Assembly (NCBI GenBank): GCA_910591455.2
Contig: OU342819.1
Location: 21,349,158-21,413,157, forward strand
Direction of reading: 5' to 3'
DNA from: Pholis gunnellus
Lineage: Eukaryota; Chordata; Actinopteri; Perciformes; Pholidae
Length of the DNA: 64,000 nucleotides
Every line of letters starts with the position of its first letter. The first letter of the stretch is position 1. The notes beneath the pieces were generated by a model. That model saw only the letters and a program-made list of their open reading frames with translations, had not been told where the DNA came from and did no database searches. Position numbers and translations under genes: made by a program. Of the stretch, positions 46,841 to 59,730 are shown in pieces.

Positions 46841-48390
46841 GACTTTGGTGACATCGGTGATTTTATTCATAACATGTCCTTTGATATAATTGGACTCTGA
46901 GGTATCGTTCTCTAACTTTATATTTCTTCAATAATAAAATAATTGTCGGGGTGGTTTCCTGTTCTCACTTATTAAAGATCACTGTCCACTAATGCGGGAC
47001 GAGACTAGACCAGGGGTAGATGGGACCCCGGGTTCGGGGTCACGGTTTGGTGAAACAAAGTAAATGCGGAATATAAAGTTTACATTTATTTTGAGAATTC
47101 TCAACATTCAACCTTTGAGTAATTCTTACTCAAACAGCTGAGACACTAATACAAATAAATAGAAAATAAATGAATAAAACAAATGATTTACAGAAATGTC
47201 TGTAATGTGACGTCAATGTAACCCAATACACAGCGGAACAACGTTTTTAAAGCTGAACCCAGTTAACCTCGTGGATCCAGGCTCAACCACGCTGCAGAAC
47301 GAGCAACAAGACTTTCCGGGTAAAACTTTGGTTCCAGAGTTTCTGTTCCGTTTGTGTCCTTGACATGAACAGACCCAAAGGATGCACGTTGAACTGGAAC
47401 AGTATAAAGTTCTGCAGACTGAGGATCCCATCGATCACAGATCAGCCTAAAGCTACTCTCGGCTATTTGATTGAGTTTCCTTTTAGTGAAACGCTCTGAG
47501 TCCCTTCTGGTAAACAGTTAGGCGTGAATATATCTGGGGCTTTTATTGTGAAAGGTAAGAACGGAAGGAGTGGGTCTGGTCTGTGCTGCGTTTGTCGCGG
47601 TTTAAAGCAGTAATAAAAGTTGCTCTCTCGGAATACGGAGCCTCAGCGATGTGATTGGTTGATGCCTTGTGCTGTATTTAATATTTGGGTTCTGTGTGAA
47701 AGTATTCATGACAAAAACATCAGTTTGACCAAATATATTGACGTGCGGTTAACGAGAAGGAAAACCTCTGTGTGAAAAGGCCAGAAGTCATTGCAGGAAT
47801 TCCACGGCTCTCTGCTGTTGGAGTGTTTTCATCCAAACAGGAAGTCTGTGTCGACAAATCGTGATTCACAAATCTAAAGAAGAGATGTTTTCCCCAGTGA
47901 AAGCAGCCGGTCCCACCAGTTACACATCACACACTGAATTATGCAGCCGTGGGCCTTCTTTCTTAATTAGAAGTGTACAGTTCTTATTTCTGTGGGTCGG
48001 ATTGTTAGATAAGCTGCTGTTGAAGAAGGGATTTTGACTTTGATCACTGAAGAAGATCCACAGTGAAGTGACAGTGAAGACGCGGTGGGGTTACATCCAG
48101 CTGTTCTCATTAACGCTTCCTTTAGAAACTCCACATTTCTGGCAGCTACGCTTTTGTATTCATTAAGGAATAATAACAAAAACCAATCACGCTCCGGCTT
48201 CTTTGTGCCATGAAGGCTTTTAAGTGTTTTTTGATCTGTTCTGCGTCGGAGGTCCAAATCACCTGACAGACGTTCCTCTCTCTCTCTGGTGGATGAACAT
48301 CAGGGGGATGTAGCGTATTCTCTTCATGTCTGCAGTGAGACAGTTGTTTGTCATATTGGAGAGAAGCTGTGATGATCACCAGGAATCCAC
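46841..48390. other. Non-genic interval
   Basis: Nothing recognised. Confidence 0.4.
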
Positions 48391-48480
48391 TTAAAGCTGC
48401 ATTCTCTCTAATGTCCACCAGGGGGCGACTCCTCTGGATGTATAGCAGTCTATGAGAAGATGACTCTACTTCTCTCTGGA
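48391..48480 (+). repeat. Family A, copy 7 (truncated)
   Basis: Only the terminal 90 bp remains, with CCACCAGGGGGCGAC intact at 48415-48429. Confidence 0.9.
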
Positions 48481-49039
48481 GGCGAGAGGACGAGGAGAGG
48501 AAGAATGGAAATAACAGAAATGCTGGAGAGTGTAAAGCCGAGCGGATGTGGAGGAGAAAAGTCAACGGATCTCATTCGTTAGAGGACGAGGACGAGAGAG
48601 AGCGGAAGGCGAGACGGGGAGCAAGCGGGCGATAACGAGGAGTCCTATTCAAATGTCAGGTCCCCTCAGGTCAGTAACGCTGTGAAGTGACCTCAGTTTC
48701 CACACAATAAAATCCGGCAGAGTGATACCGGATTATAAATACACTCTGAAGCAGCTCGCTGCCTCAAATGCCACACGCGCAGTGTTGGTGTTTCTAAATC
48801 CACGAGCTGGTCTTTGGCGACCCACATACTCAGAGGGCCTCGCTCTCTTTGTGCTGTTTCACCAGCAGCAGGTTCAGGGAGTCGTTCAGCGCTTTGGGCA
48901 TCAAACCTGTGGCTTTTTGGTCACTTTTTAAAAAAAATATATATATTTTTGTGTTTATTATACATTTCATATTGGCCTGAATATAAGATGATGTATTATT
49001 GCAACGTGTACACATGCAACGGTCTGTTCCAACGTAATT
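48481..49039. other. Non-genic interval
   Basis: Nothing recognised apart from an A/TA run near 48930. Confidence 0.4.
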
Positions 49040-49375
49040 GCGTTTTCCTACAAAAGACCAGCAACACGTGTTTCTGCTCGTTACATGAACACATTCTCAT
49101 CAAAAGTCTTCACAGGAAACAACTCAGTTAGGTTTAGGAAAAGATCGTCGTTTGGGTTCAAATAAATATGGAGGTGCCGTTACAAAAATATCAACGTTGA
49201 CTTCTCGTTCCACTCGGGGATCGAACAGCGGTCTCCTGGTTGAAGACATCGTTTGTTGGATCCATCCAGCGCCACCCTGTGTGTGGCTTAATGGTCTTTA
49301 TACTTCTCTTCATCGTTACGTGGACAACATACAAAATAGTTTTGTGGGATATCTATGAATTAGGGCTGAGCGGTG
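49040..49375 (+). repeat. Family B, copy 3
   Basis: Blocks in order: ttttcctacaaaagaccagc, cttcacaggaaacaactcag, taggtttaggaaaagatcgt, gcggtctcctgg, gtttgttggatccatccagc and ttttgtgggatatctatgaa. Confidence 0.8.
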
Positions 49376-49650
49376 GTGTAGAGGGGCCAGGGTTCGGTTC
49401 CCGGGCTGGACGACCTTTCTGCAATCGGAGTTTGCGTGGATTCGGCTTCCTCTCACAGTCAGAAGACATGCAAGTCACATTAGGACTCTGCGTGTCCCGG
49501 GACGGTCTGGCGAGCTGTCCAGGGTGAACCCTGCCTTCGCCCAATGTCAGCTGGGATCGGCTCAAAGACCTGAGATACCTGAACTTCCTCCCTCTTGGGG
49601 AAGTAACTCGAGCTCAACCTGGAGGGATCGATCCACCGTCCCCCGGTGGA
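49376..49650 (+). repeat. SINE-like dispersed repeat with tRNA-like B box
   Basis: ggttcggttcccgggctgg resembles a tRNA B box. It is followed by ggcttcctctcacagtcaga, agacatgcaagtcaca, gagctgtccagggtgaaccc and cgcccaatgtcagctgggat, a block order very common in fish genomes. No cloverleaf can be drawn, so it is not a tRNA gene. Confidence 0.75.
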
Positions 49651-50093
49651 GAACCATGGAGGCAGACTTTATTCAGGGTTTGAATTCCTGAAATGGACTT
49701 TTGGATTGTTTGGAGTTGGGCTGTTTTTGGTTCATGCTGGCTCATTAAATCCACTCGGACCTCGTCAACACTAAAGGTTTAATTCGCAATAGTTTGAACT
49801 CTAAATATCTTTGTCGGACTCTTGATCGGCACCACAAGCTTTTACAATGAAACACCGCACAGCTGGTCAAAAGCAGCTGGAGTTGAGCGGAGGAGTATTT
49901 TGGTACAGCTGTGATGAGTCATCAATAGCCCCCAAATGATCCGAGTGGCACCAATTACTGCTGATCATTTTCCTAATCTGTTTCCAGTCTTTGTAGTCTC
50001 TGGTTTTTAGTTTTATTCGTGTCTGTGTCGTTTTATTTTCATGTGTCACTCACACGATTCTCTAAACTCTCTCTGGCGATGCATTCAAGGTCA
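49651..50093. other. Non-genic interval
   Basis: Nothing recognised. Confidence 0.4.
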
Positions 50094-50400
50094 GTTTGAC
50101 ATGTGAGCGTTTCTCCTCAGCTGCTGACAGAAAGGCCCCGACGAGCCGCACTTCAATAACAGAGAGCGAAACAATGGCGTCCGACTTTTTGCATCCCAGA
50201 TGTTGGAGTGCCCTTGAACGCAGCACCCGAAACACTGAGGTACTTAGCATCTTTGTGTTTTTTGTTATCAGAATCGCTTTGAGGTCGCAGCCAACCAAAA
50301 TGGTCCGAGGGGTTTTTTTCGCGTCTCCTAGCAACAGCATAGATGTTCAGATGAAGCCGGACAGTGAAATGCACTCTTTCCATTTCACACTGCTGCTGGA
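50094..50400. promoter_or_regulatory. Possible conserved non-coding element
   Basis: Repeat-free sequence including gagcgaaacaatggcgtccg, aaaatggtccgaggggtttt and cgcgtctcctagcaacagca (X-box half-site-like). An exon reading (acceptor cctcag at about 50119, donor gag|gtactt at about 50239) is possible but weak. Confidence 0.28.
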
Positions 50401-51436
50401 GTGCTGCTGCATGGAGAGGCTAATGGAAGACAAGTGTTCCCATAAAAAAAGATGGAGAGAGGGTACGCTGAAAGAAATAGAAACATTCAGAAACAGAGGG
50501 AATAACGGGAGAGAAGGAAAGGTTATTGTGTTTGACGTCCGCCTGACCAGCGACACAAACACACACTCGCAACGCTTCATCAGTGATTGACGGGCCGAGC
50601 CGCTTCGTGACAGGAAGTCGCTCTTTTGTCTTCGGAGACTTTGTGAAATCAAAAACAGCACAAAGTCTTCAAGATCAAGGAAAACGTTGTGATTCAACAC
50701 TCTGCACATTTAAGTACACATACGATCATTAGTATGCATGGCCGGCTGAGAGCGTGCATGTCTATATAACAAGCACATACATTACAGTCTTTAATTACCA
50801 TGTGTGTGTGTTGGTGTTGGTGTGTGTGTGTTATCTGGCAGCTCTCCGACAGTGAGCTCTGGCATTGATGTGGCCGCCTCAGGAGCTGCTATTGTAAGAA
50901 GGAAAAAAGCATAAAATCTGCCCGCTTAATTACCAACGGAGAGAAAAAGGAGAGAGGAAATGAAAGCAGAGCAGGAGAATCGGAGAGAGGGCAGGAGGTA
51001 CGAAAGCGTCTGCAGTCGAGAGAGACTGACGTGAACTTTCTCTTTAAAACCGTCCGACCTGAAATGTGATTTCAAGGTTTGCTTAACTTGCTTTTTCCAC
51101 ATGTTTCAGTTGCGTTTCATGGACTTCATCAGCAGGCGATAAGTGAAGCCACGCCCATAGCATCCTCGTCTTTTGTTACAATCTTACATTCATTCATTAG
51201 GCAGACGCTTCGGTCGGCTGATGCATTAGCTGTTGCGTTAGCTTCCCCTCCTTTCACCGTCATCCACGAACAAAAGAAAGCTGCGCTCGATTCTATTTCA
51301 GTCTCCTGTTTGAAGACGATGAACTTCTGTTTGCAGCTCAGGAGGAAAAAAGCAATTTGCAATCATTTTATCACGTTCAGATTTTCTTTGTTGTAATTTT
51401 TGCCGTCAGTTTGATCAGTTCAGACCAGACTGAAAG
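50401..51436. other. Non-genic interval
   Basis: 50713-50935 is repeat-free and CNE-like (tacagtctttaattaccatg, cccgcttaattaccaacgg). No gene. Confidence 0.35.
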
Positions 51437-51800
51437 TGTTAAAGCTGCATTCTGTCTAGTGTCCACCAGGGGGCGACTCCTCTGGTTGTATAGAAGTCTA
51501 TGAGAAAATGACTCTACTTCTCTCTTGATTTATTACCTCAGTAAACATTGTAAACATGAGTTTATGGTCTCAATCTCTAGTTTCAAGTCTTCTTACAGCA
51601 TGATGTTCATTTAGAGTCAAACAGACCATAAAGCAGGGGATGCTTTAGGGCGGGGCTACACAGTGATTGACAGGTCTCTACCAGATTGGGAGTTGTTGTA
51701 TTTTCACATTTTAGTCGCCTAAAAATGTCTTATTTAGCATTCTGTTGTACTTGGGTTCAGCGTTTTGTGTCACTTCTGGTTCCTAAAAAACAAAACGGCG
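51437..51800 (+). repeat. Family A, copy 8
   Basis: CTCF-like motif at 51463-51477. Two internal deletions relative to other copies (caat lost in cttcttcaatacagc, and about 20 bp after gttcattta). Shows the uninterrupted junction that is split in copy 5, ending at tggttcctaaaaaac. Confidence 0.9.
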
Positions 51801-53084
51801 ACTGCCAAAAACCAAGAACGACCAAAACAACTACTCTGTGATTAGGAAATTAAGCTCATTGAATTGTGCTGAACAGTGATGCAGAGAAGAGGAATGTGAG
51901 GAAAGAGAAAAGGGGAAAGGTGAAAGAGTGAAACACAACAGGGTGAAGTTAATTCTCTCCTCCGTCCGTCTTGCTTCGTGTCTCTTTCCTGACAAATCTA
52001 AATGTTATCGGTTCCCCGGCAGTTCGTCCCCTCAGAGCCGTTAAAGTCCGCTCCGTCCCCTGAAACTGCAGCCAAAGAAAGGCCCGCTGGCCGACTGAAA
52101 GGTCACGAATTCAGTTAGTGCAGCATACTGCGGCGTCCGTCCTGCCAAAGTGTCCTTGAGTCAAACTCTGGAGATTCCGACATTCTCTTATTTCACATCA
52201 CTGTAGAATATCTCAAATATTACAGTTCAGCACCAGTGCCATGGCTTCTGCTATATTCATATGAAGGATTTTCGTCTCACGTCAATGGGAACACATGGCT
52301 GCCCGTTAAGGGATGATGTGTCAGAACCGGACTGGAACATTGGCGGTAGACAGTCGCTCAACATTGGCCTGACTGGTGCTAACTGGAGCTGAATTTGGCT
52401 CACACTTGGTCCTCCAGCACCAGAACAAAACCACTCTGGGCCCAGCGTTGGTGGCTCTTTTAATCCACACTAGCAGGACAACAATGTTCGTCAATCGGTC
52501 CGTCACTTTGTTCCAGCCTGAAATATCTCAACAACTTTTAGAAGCACCACTTTTTCTTGAGTGCCGTTGTGACGACAAAATCTCTACTTGTACACAGAAA
52601 ATGTACAAATCCACAACTCACTGACTTGGGGGATGAAACCTCTTTGTTTTGATTCTAGCGATTCTAAATCCTCTGTGTGCACACGGACGGACTTTCAGTC
52701 TCTGATCAACTCTCGGCGGTGAGAATCTTTGACGCGTTCAGCTCACAGCGCTGCTGAGGATACGACACCATCGAGCACCAGAAACAACATTAACAAAATA
52801 CTCGTGTTCAGTTGAACAAAAGACATGAAAGTCAACGTGCTCGACTGCTTCCACTGGCAGAGCGCGCTGTAACTTGGGAGCTATTGTGTGAATTTGACAG
52901 TTAAATGGATTCCACAATAATTTAATAACATAGTAACCCAGGAGTCTTATTTTAACTGATAGGTTCACTCTTCAGGGACACGTGCTGCTGCATGTAATAT
53001 AAACTCTACTGATGCTGTTCAACCAAAGGCAGAGCAAAGGAGTTAACTTCTGTTTAAATATCAGGCCGTTAGTAAGACTTTTTA
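51801..53084. other. Non-genic interval with a family E fragment
   Basis: 52495-52545 (ggtccgtcactttgttccag, ctgaaatatctcaacaactt) matches the start of the common fish repeat family E. The rest is unassigned. Confidence 0.45.
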
Positions 53085-53528
53085 ACGAGCGGTGAACAGC
53101 TGTTTGTGTGGCATCTCTTCTGTCTCTTCCTGTTTCCTTCACCTACATTCCCCTGGGTCCTAAGTCCCTCCATGTACAGCTTCTTATCGCCCTCTATGTA
53201 CATTTATAACAAACACCACACATGTTACGCTCATCAGCGTCGCATAGTGTCTGACCAAAATACCAAAAACATAAAAAAGCAAAACATAAATGATTCATTT
53301 AAATAATTGTTTTAAGTTGTTTAGTTTGTAATATGTATAATAATCATATCATTTAGTTATCGCTACTCAGAATTTAACAAACATGACGTAGATATGTTTG
53401 CAGTTTTCAAGATGTATATTTCAAACTGCATCTCTGACACACATGAAGATAAAGTTGTGAACACCGGCTGAACATCTATTATCAGAATCATTATAACTGT
53501 GTTATAACTGCTGCTGTGTGAAGGGACT
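53085..53528 (+). mobile_element. Truncated copy of the 774-bp TIR element
   Basis: Aligns with 10110-10560 (gagcggtgaacagctgtttg, gggtcctaagtccctccatg, gtagatatgtttgcag, cataactgtgttataactgc-like). Both terminal inverted repeats are missing, so it is a fossil fragment. Confidence 0.85.
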
Positions 53529-54235
53529 ATGTTCGAACATAAGGAGGCTCATCAGTGTACCTGGAACCAGAACACCTCAGGCCGGAGATCAGTGATCGAC
53601 TTTGTAATCGTATCATCTCATCTTTTATATCGTTTATAGTCACAATGAGGCGTGATGTCGGTTTAATCTTGAGGTAAAAAGCAAAGATGTAACGACGAGG
53701 CCGAGCACACAAAACACCGCAGCCCGAGTGAAATACAAGGTTTTTAGGGAGTCACTTAAGTTATAACGTAGTCATATCGATGATATTAATGTTGTGTTCT
53801 CTGTAATATTGGGAAATTGTAATATTCTGTAGGTGGAGGCTATAAATCAGCCTTCTGCCTCTTCCGCACTGTGATATTATTTATCTCTGTTTTCTTTGTG
53901 TATTTGTCTTTTAAATTGTGCAAAAGAAACTAAACTCAAACTAAACTTTGTTCCCGATGACAGCTGAGAGGTGTTCGGTGATGAGGAGGATCTGATGTTT
54001 GTTTGACAGCCGGTGAAGCTGCAGATGTGCCGGCGTGATCCGGTGAAGAGAGATCTGTTGAGGTTTAACGTGAAGCAATTTTTATTAAAAGATTTGAGCA
54101 CAACAGCGTTGTTGGAGGAACTTTGCTCGTCTTGGCAGAAAGCAAAAGAACGCAGTGAGCTCTGAGGAGCCAGCGGTGAGCAATAGGGTGAAACATTTGG
54201 GGAGGGGGGGAGGCAGAGGGAGGAACCTTGGCACC
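53529..54235. other. Non-genic interval
   Basis: Nothing recognised. Confidence 0.4.
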
Positions 54236-54735
54236 CTGAGAGCGTTATTACGCATGTCTACAAATCTAAGCCGAGCTTTCATCTGATGAAAGGCATGAAT
54301 ACACACAGAATACACAACCTGTACCGAGCTGTGTAAGCTTGTCGTTTCTTTTTCCCCGACACTTCCTTCAGCGGCTGAAAGGCCTTTTTGATGTTCCGTT
54401 TGCCTCCTGAAGAATTCTTCTGACAGGCCGACGTATACGCCTGATAAATATTTGATCCGGTGCCCTTGTGTTTTAACAGCACGGGAGCCACAAACATTTC
54501 AAAGAGCACCTTGCTCGGCCTTGAAACATATGAAGTCGAATAAAAAAAGAAGCCAAAACAAACAAAAAAAGCTTTTTGCTTCTGAAATGCCAGAAAGTGT
54601 GTTTGCAAAGCAAACGTCTGCACAGAGTTCCTGCCGTCGCGTCTATGAAGTTATGCAAAATGATCATCAGACCTTCCGGCTCAAGATGTTTCTGATGAGC
54701 CGCCCTACTCTGCCTCTCATTGGCTGACCTGGATG
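54236..54735. promoter_or_regulatory. Possible conserved non-coding element
   Basis: About 500 bp free of simple and dispersed repeats, with words such as cctgataaatatttgatccg, gaaatgccagaaagtgtgtt, gcaaagcaaacgtctgcaca and gaagttatgcaaaatgatca. No credible coding frame. One of the clearest CNE-like blocks here. Confidence 0.33.
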
Positions 54736-55552
54736 TTAAAACCCTTCATCAATCTCAGTCACGGTGCATAAACTTAATCAAACCGACCAACGAAGGTAAC
54801 GAGTACGAGCCGATCAGAGGGTCCAATGACGCCATCGTGCATAACAATGTTTACTGTGAGGCTGTAACGGGGTGTGAGGATGTTCTTCAAAAACAAATAT
54901 AGAGGATATATGTACTCTCAATGTACTAAAGGAACCGTGTAATACTGACCTGCTGTCACCTGTTAATCTTTAACACACTACCTAGTGCAGAGAACAGAAC
55001 AACATAAAGCATTAGGTCATGAATTTATATATATAGAGAGAGAGAGAGACAGATGGAGAGAGAGAAAGAGAAAGAGGTAATAAAGCAGAGAAACAAATCA
55101 AAGAAAGAATCAATGGTAAATATGGAGTCCCTCCCTCAGTGTCCTCCGAGGTTTGGCAGACTCTCCGGCTGCTTCTTTATGAGACAAACAACAACAAACA
55201 CAGACGTAGTGTGAGCGAGGCTTTTTAACTATCCACCAAACTGCATCAGCAGCTATGAGTTATTGTCTCTGAAATATTGATGGAAGTAATGTCCAACAAC
55301 ATAAAATCTCTGCTTTGTTTCTCCAGGTTTAGCTTTCATGAGCAGGCATGGAAGGCTCACAACAAACAGATATTATACATCATTCTATAAACCGTGGTGT
55401 TTTACAATCATTTCTTTGACACGAAGGCATGTAGAGATTTGAGTCAATGTCCAGGTGTACATGAGCATTTAGCTCCGAATAACTGCAGGAAACAGCATCC
55501 AATCACTTCAATGGAGTTCATCAGTGACATAGAGACGGTGTGTGGTGTTGTA
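54736..55552. other. Non-genic interval
   Basis: (GA)n-rich 55035-55075; 55080-55380 is repeat-free and CNE-like. No gene. Confidence 0.4.
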
Positions 55553-55760
55553 GCTGTTTTGTCTGTAGTTGTTTTGTCTCTTTGTGGTTGTTTAGTGTCT
55601 CTTTGTGGTTGTTTAGTGTCTCTTTGTGGTCTTTTAGCTGTTTTGTCTCTTTGTGGTTGTTTAGTGTCTCTTTGTGGTTGTTTAGTGTCTCTTTGTGGTT
55701 GTTTAGTGTCTCTTTGTGGTTGTTTAGTGTCTCTTTGTGGTCTTTTTTGTAGCTCTTCTG
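55553..55760. repeat. 21-bp minisatellite (TGTCTCTTTGTGGTTGTTTAG type)
   Basis: About nine units, some shortened. The unit is the reverse complement of the motif at 12574-13185, so the same minisatellite family exists at two sites 43 kb apart in opposite orientations. Confidence 0.92.
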
Positions 55761-56751
55761 TGTCTGGAAGTCGTTCATGTCTTTTTGTAGGTTCTTCTGT
55801 TTCTCTTTGTTGTTTTCCTTAAAAAAAAAAGATTAATTAATCTCATTTTCAAATCCAAATGTAAAAGAAGCTGAACTGTTACCCGATGAGAAGGGAGGAA
55901 GGCAGACGGGGGGAGAGATGAAGATTGCAGAAGTGATGAGGTGGGAGGGCTAAGGAGGAAGAAGTGTTGTGTGAAGGAAACGGACATTTGTTTGGTCCCG
56001 AGGTGGAAAGTGAAGCTGACAGTAATAAAAAAAGGAGCCATGAATCAGAGCCATAATTAAATGTGAGCCTTGGACCAAGGTGAGACTTGGAATGAAGTGT
56101 TTCTTGGAACGCCGGCGTGCGTCGTCCAGCCAAAGTCCGCCCAATGATAAAGAGCTGAGAGCAGAGACGGGACGGCGGCCAATGTCGGGTCATTTTTTGG
56201 GGGGGGGTGTTGGGAGGGAGCGGACGGAGGATGTTTCTATTTTAGCCTCTATTGAAACAGGTCCAAGGGATGGATGCAACACGGTGCATTCAGGTGCAAT
56301 AGGGATTATGGGATATTTAATTTTTCAGTTTTATTCATAACAGAAGTTATTTCAGGTCCACATATATGGACGGAGAACAGCATCTGTGGCTGTTCTACTG
56401 AGCTTACTGATACTTTTAACATGTGGCAGCGTGATCACGTACAATGTCAAACCAAAGGTCAAAGAGACGCTCTTTGTGCCTCGTTTCCTCCCACAGTCCA
56501 ACATGCAGGTCAGGTGGAGTGATGACTCAAACTTTTATTTGTTTTGGTCTTTTCTTTGTCTGAATTCTGAAGAAACACGAGGGAATTCTGGAAAGTGCAA
56601 TTCAGCAACTATAACAGCTGAGTCTGTTTAAATACCCAGCAGACGTCTGGTTATTATAGGATGGATGTTCAGGGAGGAGAAGTTTGGGGCTTTTATTATC
56701 TGCATAATTATCTTATTACATTTATCCGGGGCCGGAGCGAGGGGGAATCAC
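55761..56751. other. Non-genic interval with SINE-like fragment
   Basis: 56480-56530 (tttcctcccacagtccaaca, atgcaggtcaggtgga) is a decayed piece of the same SINE-like repeat as 49376-49650. Confidence 0.45.
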
Positions 56752-56784
56752 GCTTAGCTTAGCTTAGCTTAGCTTAGCTTAGCT
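56752..56784. repeat. (AGCTT)6 pentanucleotide
   Basis: Six tandem AGCTT units ending in agctaacc. Confidence 0.95.
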
Positions 56785-56930
56785 AACCCCGGGGCTGGAC
56801 GTCACCAGAATCCCTCTAAAGGGAGGCGTCAAGGAGGCATCCTGATCACAGATAGAACCGAATCAGCTGGTCCCTCAGCTGGGTCATTTAAAATGTCTTC
56901 ATGACGTGAGGGTGAATCGAAAGAGAAACA

Positions 56931-56935
<5 letters not shown>

Positions 56936-57016
<81 letters not shown>

Positions 57017-57025
57017 CCCCCCCCC
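56936..57025. repeat. (CT)39 followed by C12
   Basis: Uninterrupted polypyrimidine tract of 90 bp, a mirror-repeat, H-DNA-prone sequence. Confidence 0.97.
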
Positions 57026-57234
57026 TCCTATTTAAACAAATTAATACATTTAGTTTCATTTAACAGCCATTATTGGCTCCAAACGTCAGCTTCAGATTTT
57101 TCTGTGAGACGACATTTTCTGCCCTCCGCCACCTCCCGGTCCTCCTCCTCCTCCCCCTTCCTCCCTCCATCGCTCCTCTTCACACTGCTGCCGTGGCAAC
57201 AGAGGACGGACGGGGAGTGAGGAGGGGGAGGCGA

Positions 57235-57357
57235 GGGGAGGGGGGGGGGGGGGGGGAAAGAGACAGTGACAGAGAGAGAGAGGGAAAGATTGGTGAAGAT
57301 GAGATTGGAGTCTGGTACCAGAGGCGGTGTGAAACATAGAGAGGCTGCAGTTTGACT

Positions 57358-57418
<61 letters not shown>
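57235..57418. repeat. G-run and (GT)29
   Basis: Poly-G at 57235-57256, with one A interruption near its left end, and (GT)29 at 57360-57418. Confidence 0.95.
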
Positions 57419-57419
<1 letters not shown>

Positions 57420-57625
57420 GCATAATCCCACTTCAGTCACCAGTCGAAAGCTAAAACTTATGTGAGTTCTTCTATTCTTCTGTTACACAACCATCCGTCT
57501 CACTGTTTGACAAAACTACTGAGTGACCACCAAGCAAAATTTAGGCTGAAAACATTTTCGACGTCAAGGTCGTTTATAACTGTTGACTCAAAATTAACTA
57601 TATTTTGGTTTCAAGGATGAGATGA

Positions 57626-57890
57626 TATAAGAAGTGATTTCACCATCTAGTTTTTTGGACCATCATTTACTAAATGAACATCATGCTGTATTGAAGAAGA
57701 CTTGAAACTTGAGATTGAGACCATAAACTCATGTTTACAATGTTTACTGAGGTAATAAATCAAGAGAGAAGTAGAGTCATTTTCTCATAGACTTCTATAC
57801 AACCAGAGGAGTCGCCCCCTGGTGGTCATTAGAGAGAATGCAGCTTTAAGACACTTCAGCCTCGGCTTCACTCGGCAGAACCGGAGGTCG
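57626..57890 (-). repeat. Family A, copy 9
   Basis: Internally deleted near its 3' part, where taagaagtg jumps to ggaccatcatttac. CTCF-like motif in reverse at 57811-57825. Confidence 0.87.
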
Positions 57891-58474
57891 CACATTACAC
57901 AGACTTAAACACTAATTTCCATCTAATCGGACCGTCTTTAATGTTTCGTCTGATGTCTGCATTTCCTGAAATGTTGGATTGTTCCTTAAAACGGACTCTC
58001 CTCCTGTCCGGCTGAAGAAAACTCTCAGCTCTCTGTCTCTGATTTGTAGATTCGGCTTCTCTCCCATGAGTCTGCTACTGCTGCTGCCAAGTCTGAGTTT
58101 GGAAGGTAAATGTTGTAGACGATGCCCTACTTTGTGTCCAGAGTAAAGCTCCAGGTGGGACGAGTGTGGAAGACAAGACGAAGAATAATGACGCAGAGCA
58201 GATGGCAGAAAAATGAAGGTTGGGTGAGGACGGAGAGGAGAAAGGAAGAGAGAGCGCTGCTTGAGGCCGAGATGAAACATTTGGCAACGCTTCTAGAAAG
58301 GAGAATTAAAAAGTAAAGAGGAAATAATCGAAAGGTCAAGACAAAAGGGAGGCAGAGAGGATAATAGGTGAGAAGAAGACGAGGAGAGACTTTCATCAGA
58401 GATTCAGACTTCACTTCAACAAAACGTTTAAATAGATTCAAGCAGGTAGAGGACCAACTACCGATGATTTTCCA
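57891..58474. other. Non-genic interval
   Basis: A 26-codon frame at 58067-58147 (MSLLLLLPSLSLEG, then cysteine-rich) is probably chance. Nothing else. Confidence 0.4.
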
Positions 58475-58860
58475 GTCGCCATCTTGGATTACGGCCGTCG
58501 CCATGATTTTTGCAACCGATGAACAGAAGTGACCATATGTGGACTGAGGAGGAGTGACGTAGAGACGCCGTATACGTCTCTGGTAGAGACCTGTCAATCA
58601 CTGTGTAGCCCCGCCCCTAAAGCATCCCCTGCTTTATGGTCTGTGTGACTCTAAATGGACCATCATTTACTAAATGAACATCATGCTGTATTGAAGAAGA
58701 CTTGAAACTAGAGATTGAGACCATAAACTCATGTTTACAATGTTTACTGAGGTAATAAATCAAGAGAGAAGTAGAGTCATTTTCTCATAGACTTCTATAC
58801 AACCAGAGGAGTCGCCCCCTGGTGGACATTAGAGAGAATGCAGCTTTAACACATGAAGCT
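58475..58860 (-). repeat. Family A, copy 10
   Basis: Full-length-like copy with YY1-like cgccatcttgg at 58477-58487 and the CTCF-like motif at 58811-58825. Confidence 0.92.
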
Positions 58861-58965
58861 TTATAGACTTCTATACAACCAGAGGAGTCGCCCCCTGGTG
58901 GACACTAGAGAGAATGCAGCTTTAAGACACTTCCACATCGGCTTCTCTCAGTAGAACTGGAAGTT
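58861..58965 (-). repeat. Family A terminal segment, extra partial copy (10b)
   Basis: The last roughly 65 bp of the element (ttatagacttctatacaacc to gcagctttaa) are repeated directly after copy 10, with a second CTCF-like motif at 58887-58901, 76 bp from the first. Confidence 0.9.
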
Positions 58966-59730
58966 ACCATCCTGGCTGATAAACTCCTGAAGGAGTAGTT
59001 TGTGGATCACAACAGAGACCTGGATCAGCCACCGTCTGTTCTGGCTCCGCCTCCAGAAGTCATCCGGAGGAGCGTCGAGCAGCCGGGAGGATTTACGGTC
59101 CCGTGAGCTCGGCTGTAAATAAACACCAAAGACGTGAAGACAAATCTCCAGAACCGTGAGTCGACCTGTGAAACCTCTGGTGTCCTAAAAGCTCACATCA
59201 AAGCTGCTCCTCCTTCCTTCACACTCTGCTTCTTGTTTCTCCGTCTCCAGCTGTGATGAATCTCTTTTTCACTCCTGAATGAAATAAAGAAATATATTCA
59301 ACACTGCACTGCTGGTTTCCTTGGAAACGGGAGACAGGAAGTGTAAAAGGAAAGCAAAACAAAATACAAACAACGATAAAAACAGAAGATTGAAATGTTA
59401 AATGAGGCTGCGTGTTTGGAAAGTGAGCATTAAGTGAAGAATGGTGGGTTTTAGTTCCAGCTGAATGGTTCTGAACATTTTCAAAGGCCTTTTCATTACA
59501 CAGTTGCAAATTACCGGTTAATTACGCAGAGAAGCGCCTTCTTCTGTGTAGCATCACTGCAATGTGAATAATTTAAAAAGATCAAAACATCGGTGGATCG
59601 GAGGAAACAAACGTGATCCGAATGATTCATTCATTCATTTGTAGTCCAGAGGAAGTAAGAAATGCCTCGTTCTGTTTGTCTGGTCCATTTGTGTTCACAC
59701 TGACTTCATTCAAACACTTCTCTCATGAGC
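58966..59730. other. Non-genic interval
   Basis: Nothing recognised. Confidence 0.4.

Noticed and set aside
49376..49430. tRNA gene
   Set aside because: A B-box-like ggttcggttcc is present, but there is no A box, cloverleaf or anticodon stem; it is part of a common SINE-like fish repeat.
58067..58147. 26-codon frame starting MSLLLLLPSL, then cysteine-rich
   Set aside because: Signal-peptide-like and VWC-like by eye, but far too short, with a stop and no splice support beyond a weak ggtaaat.
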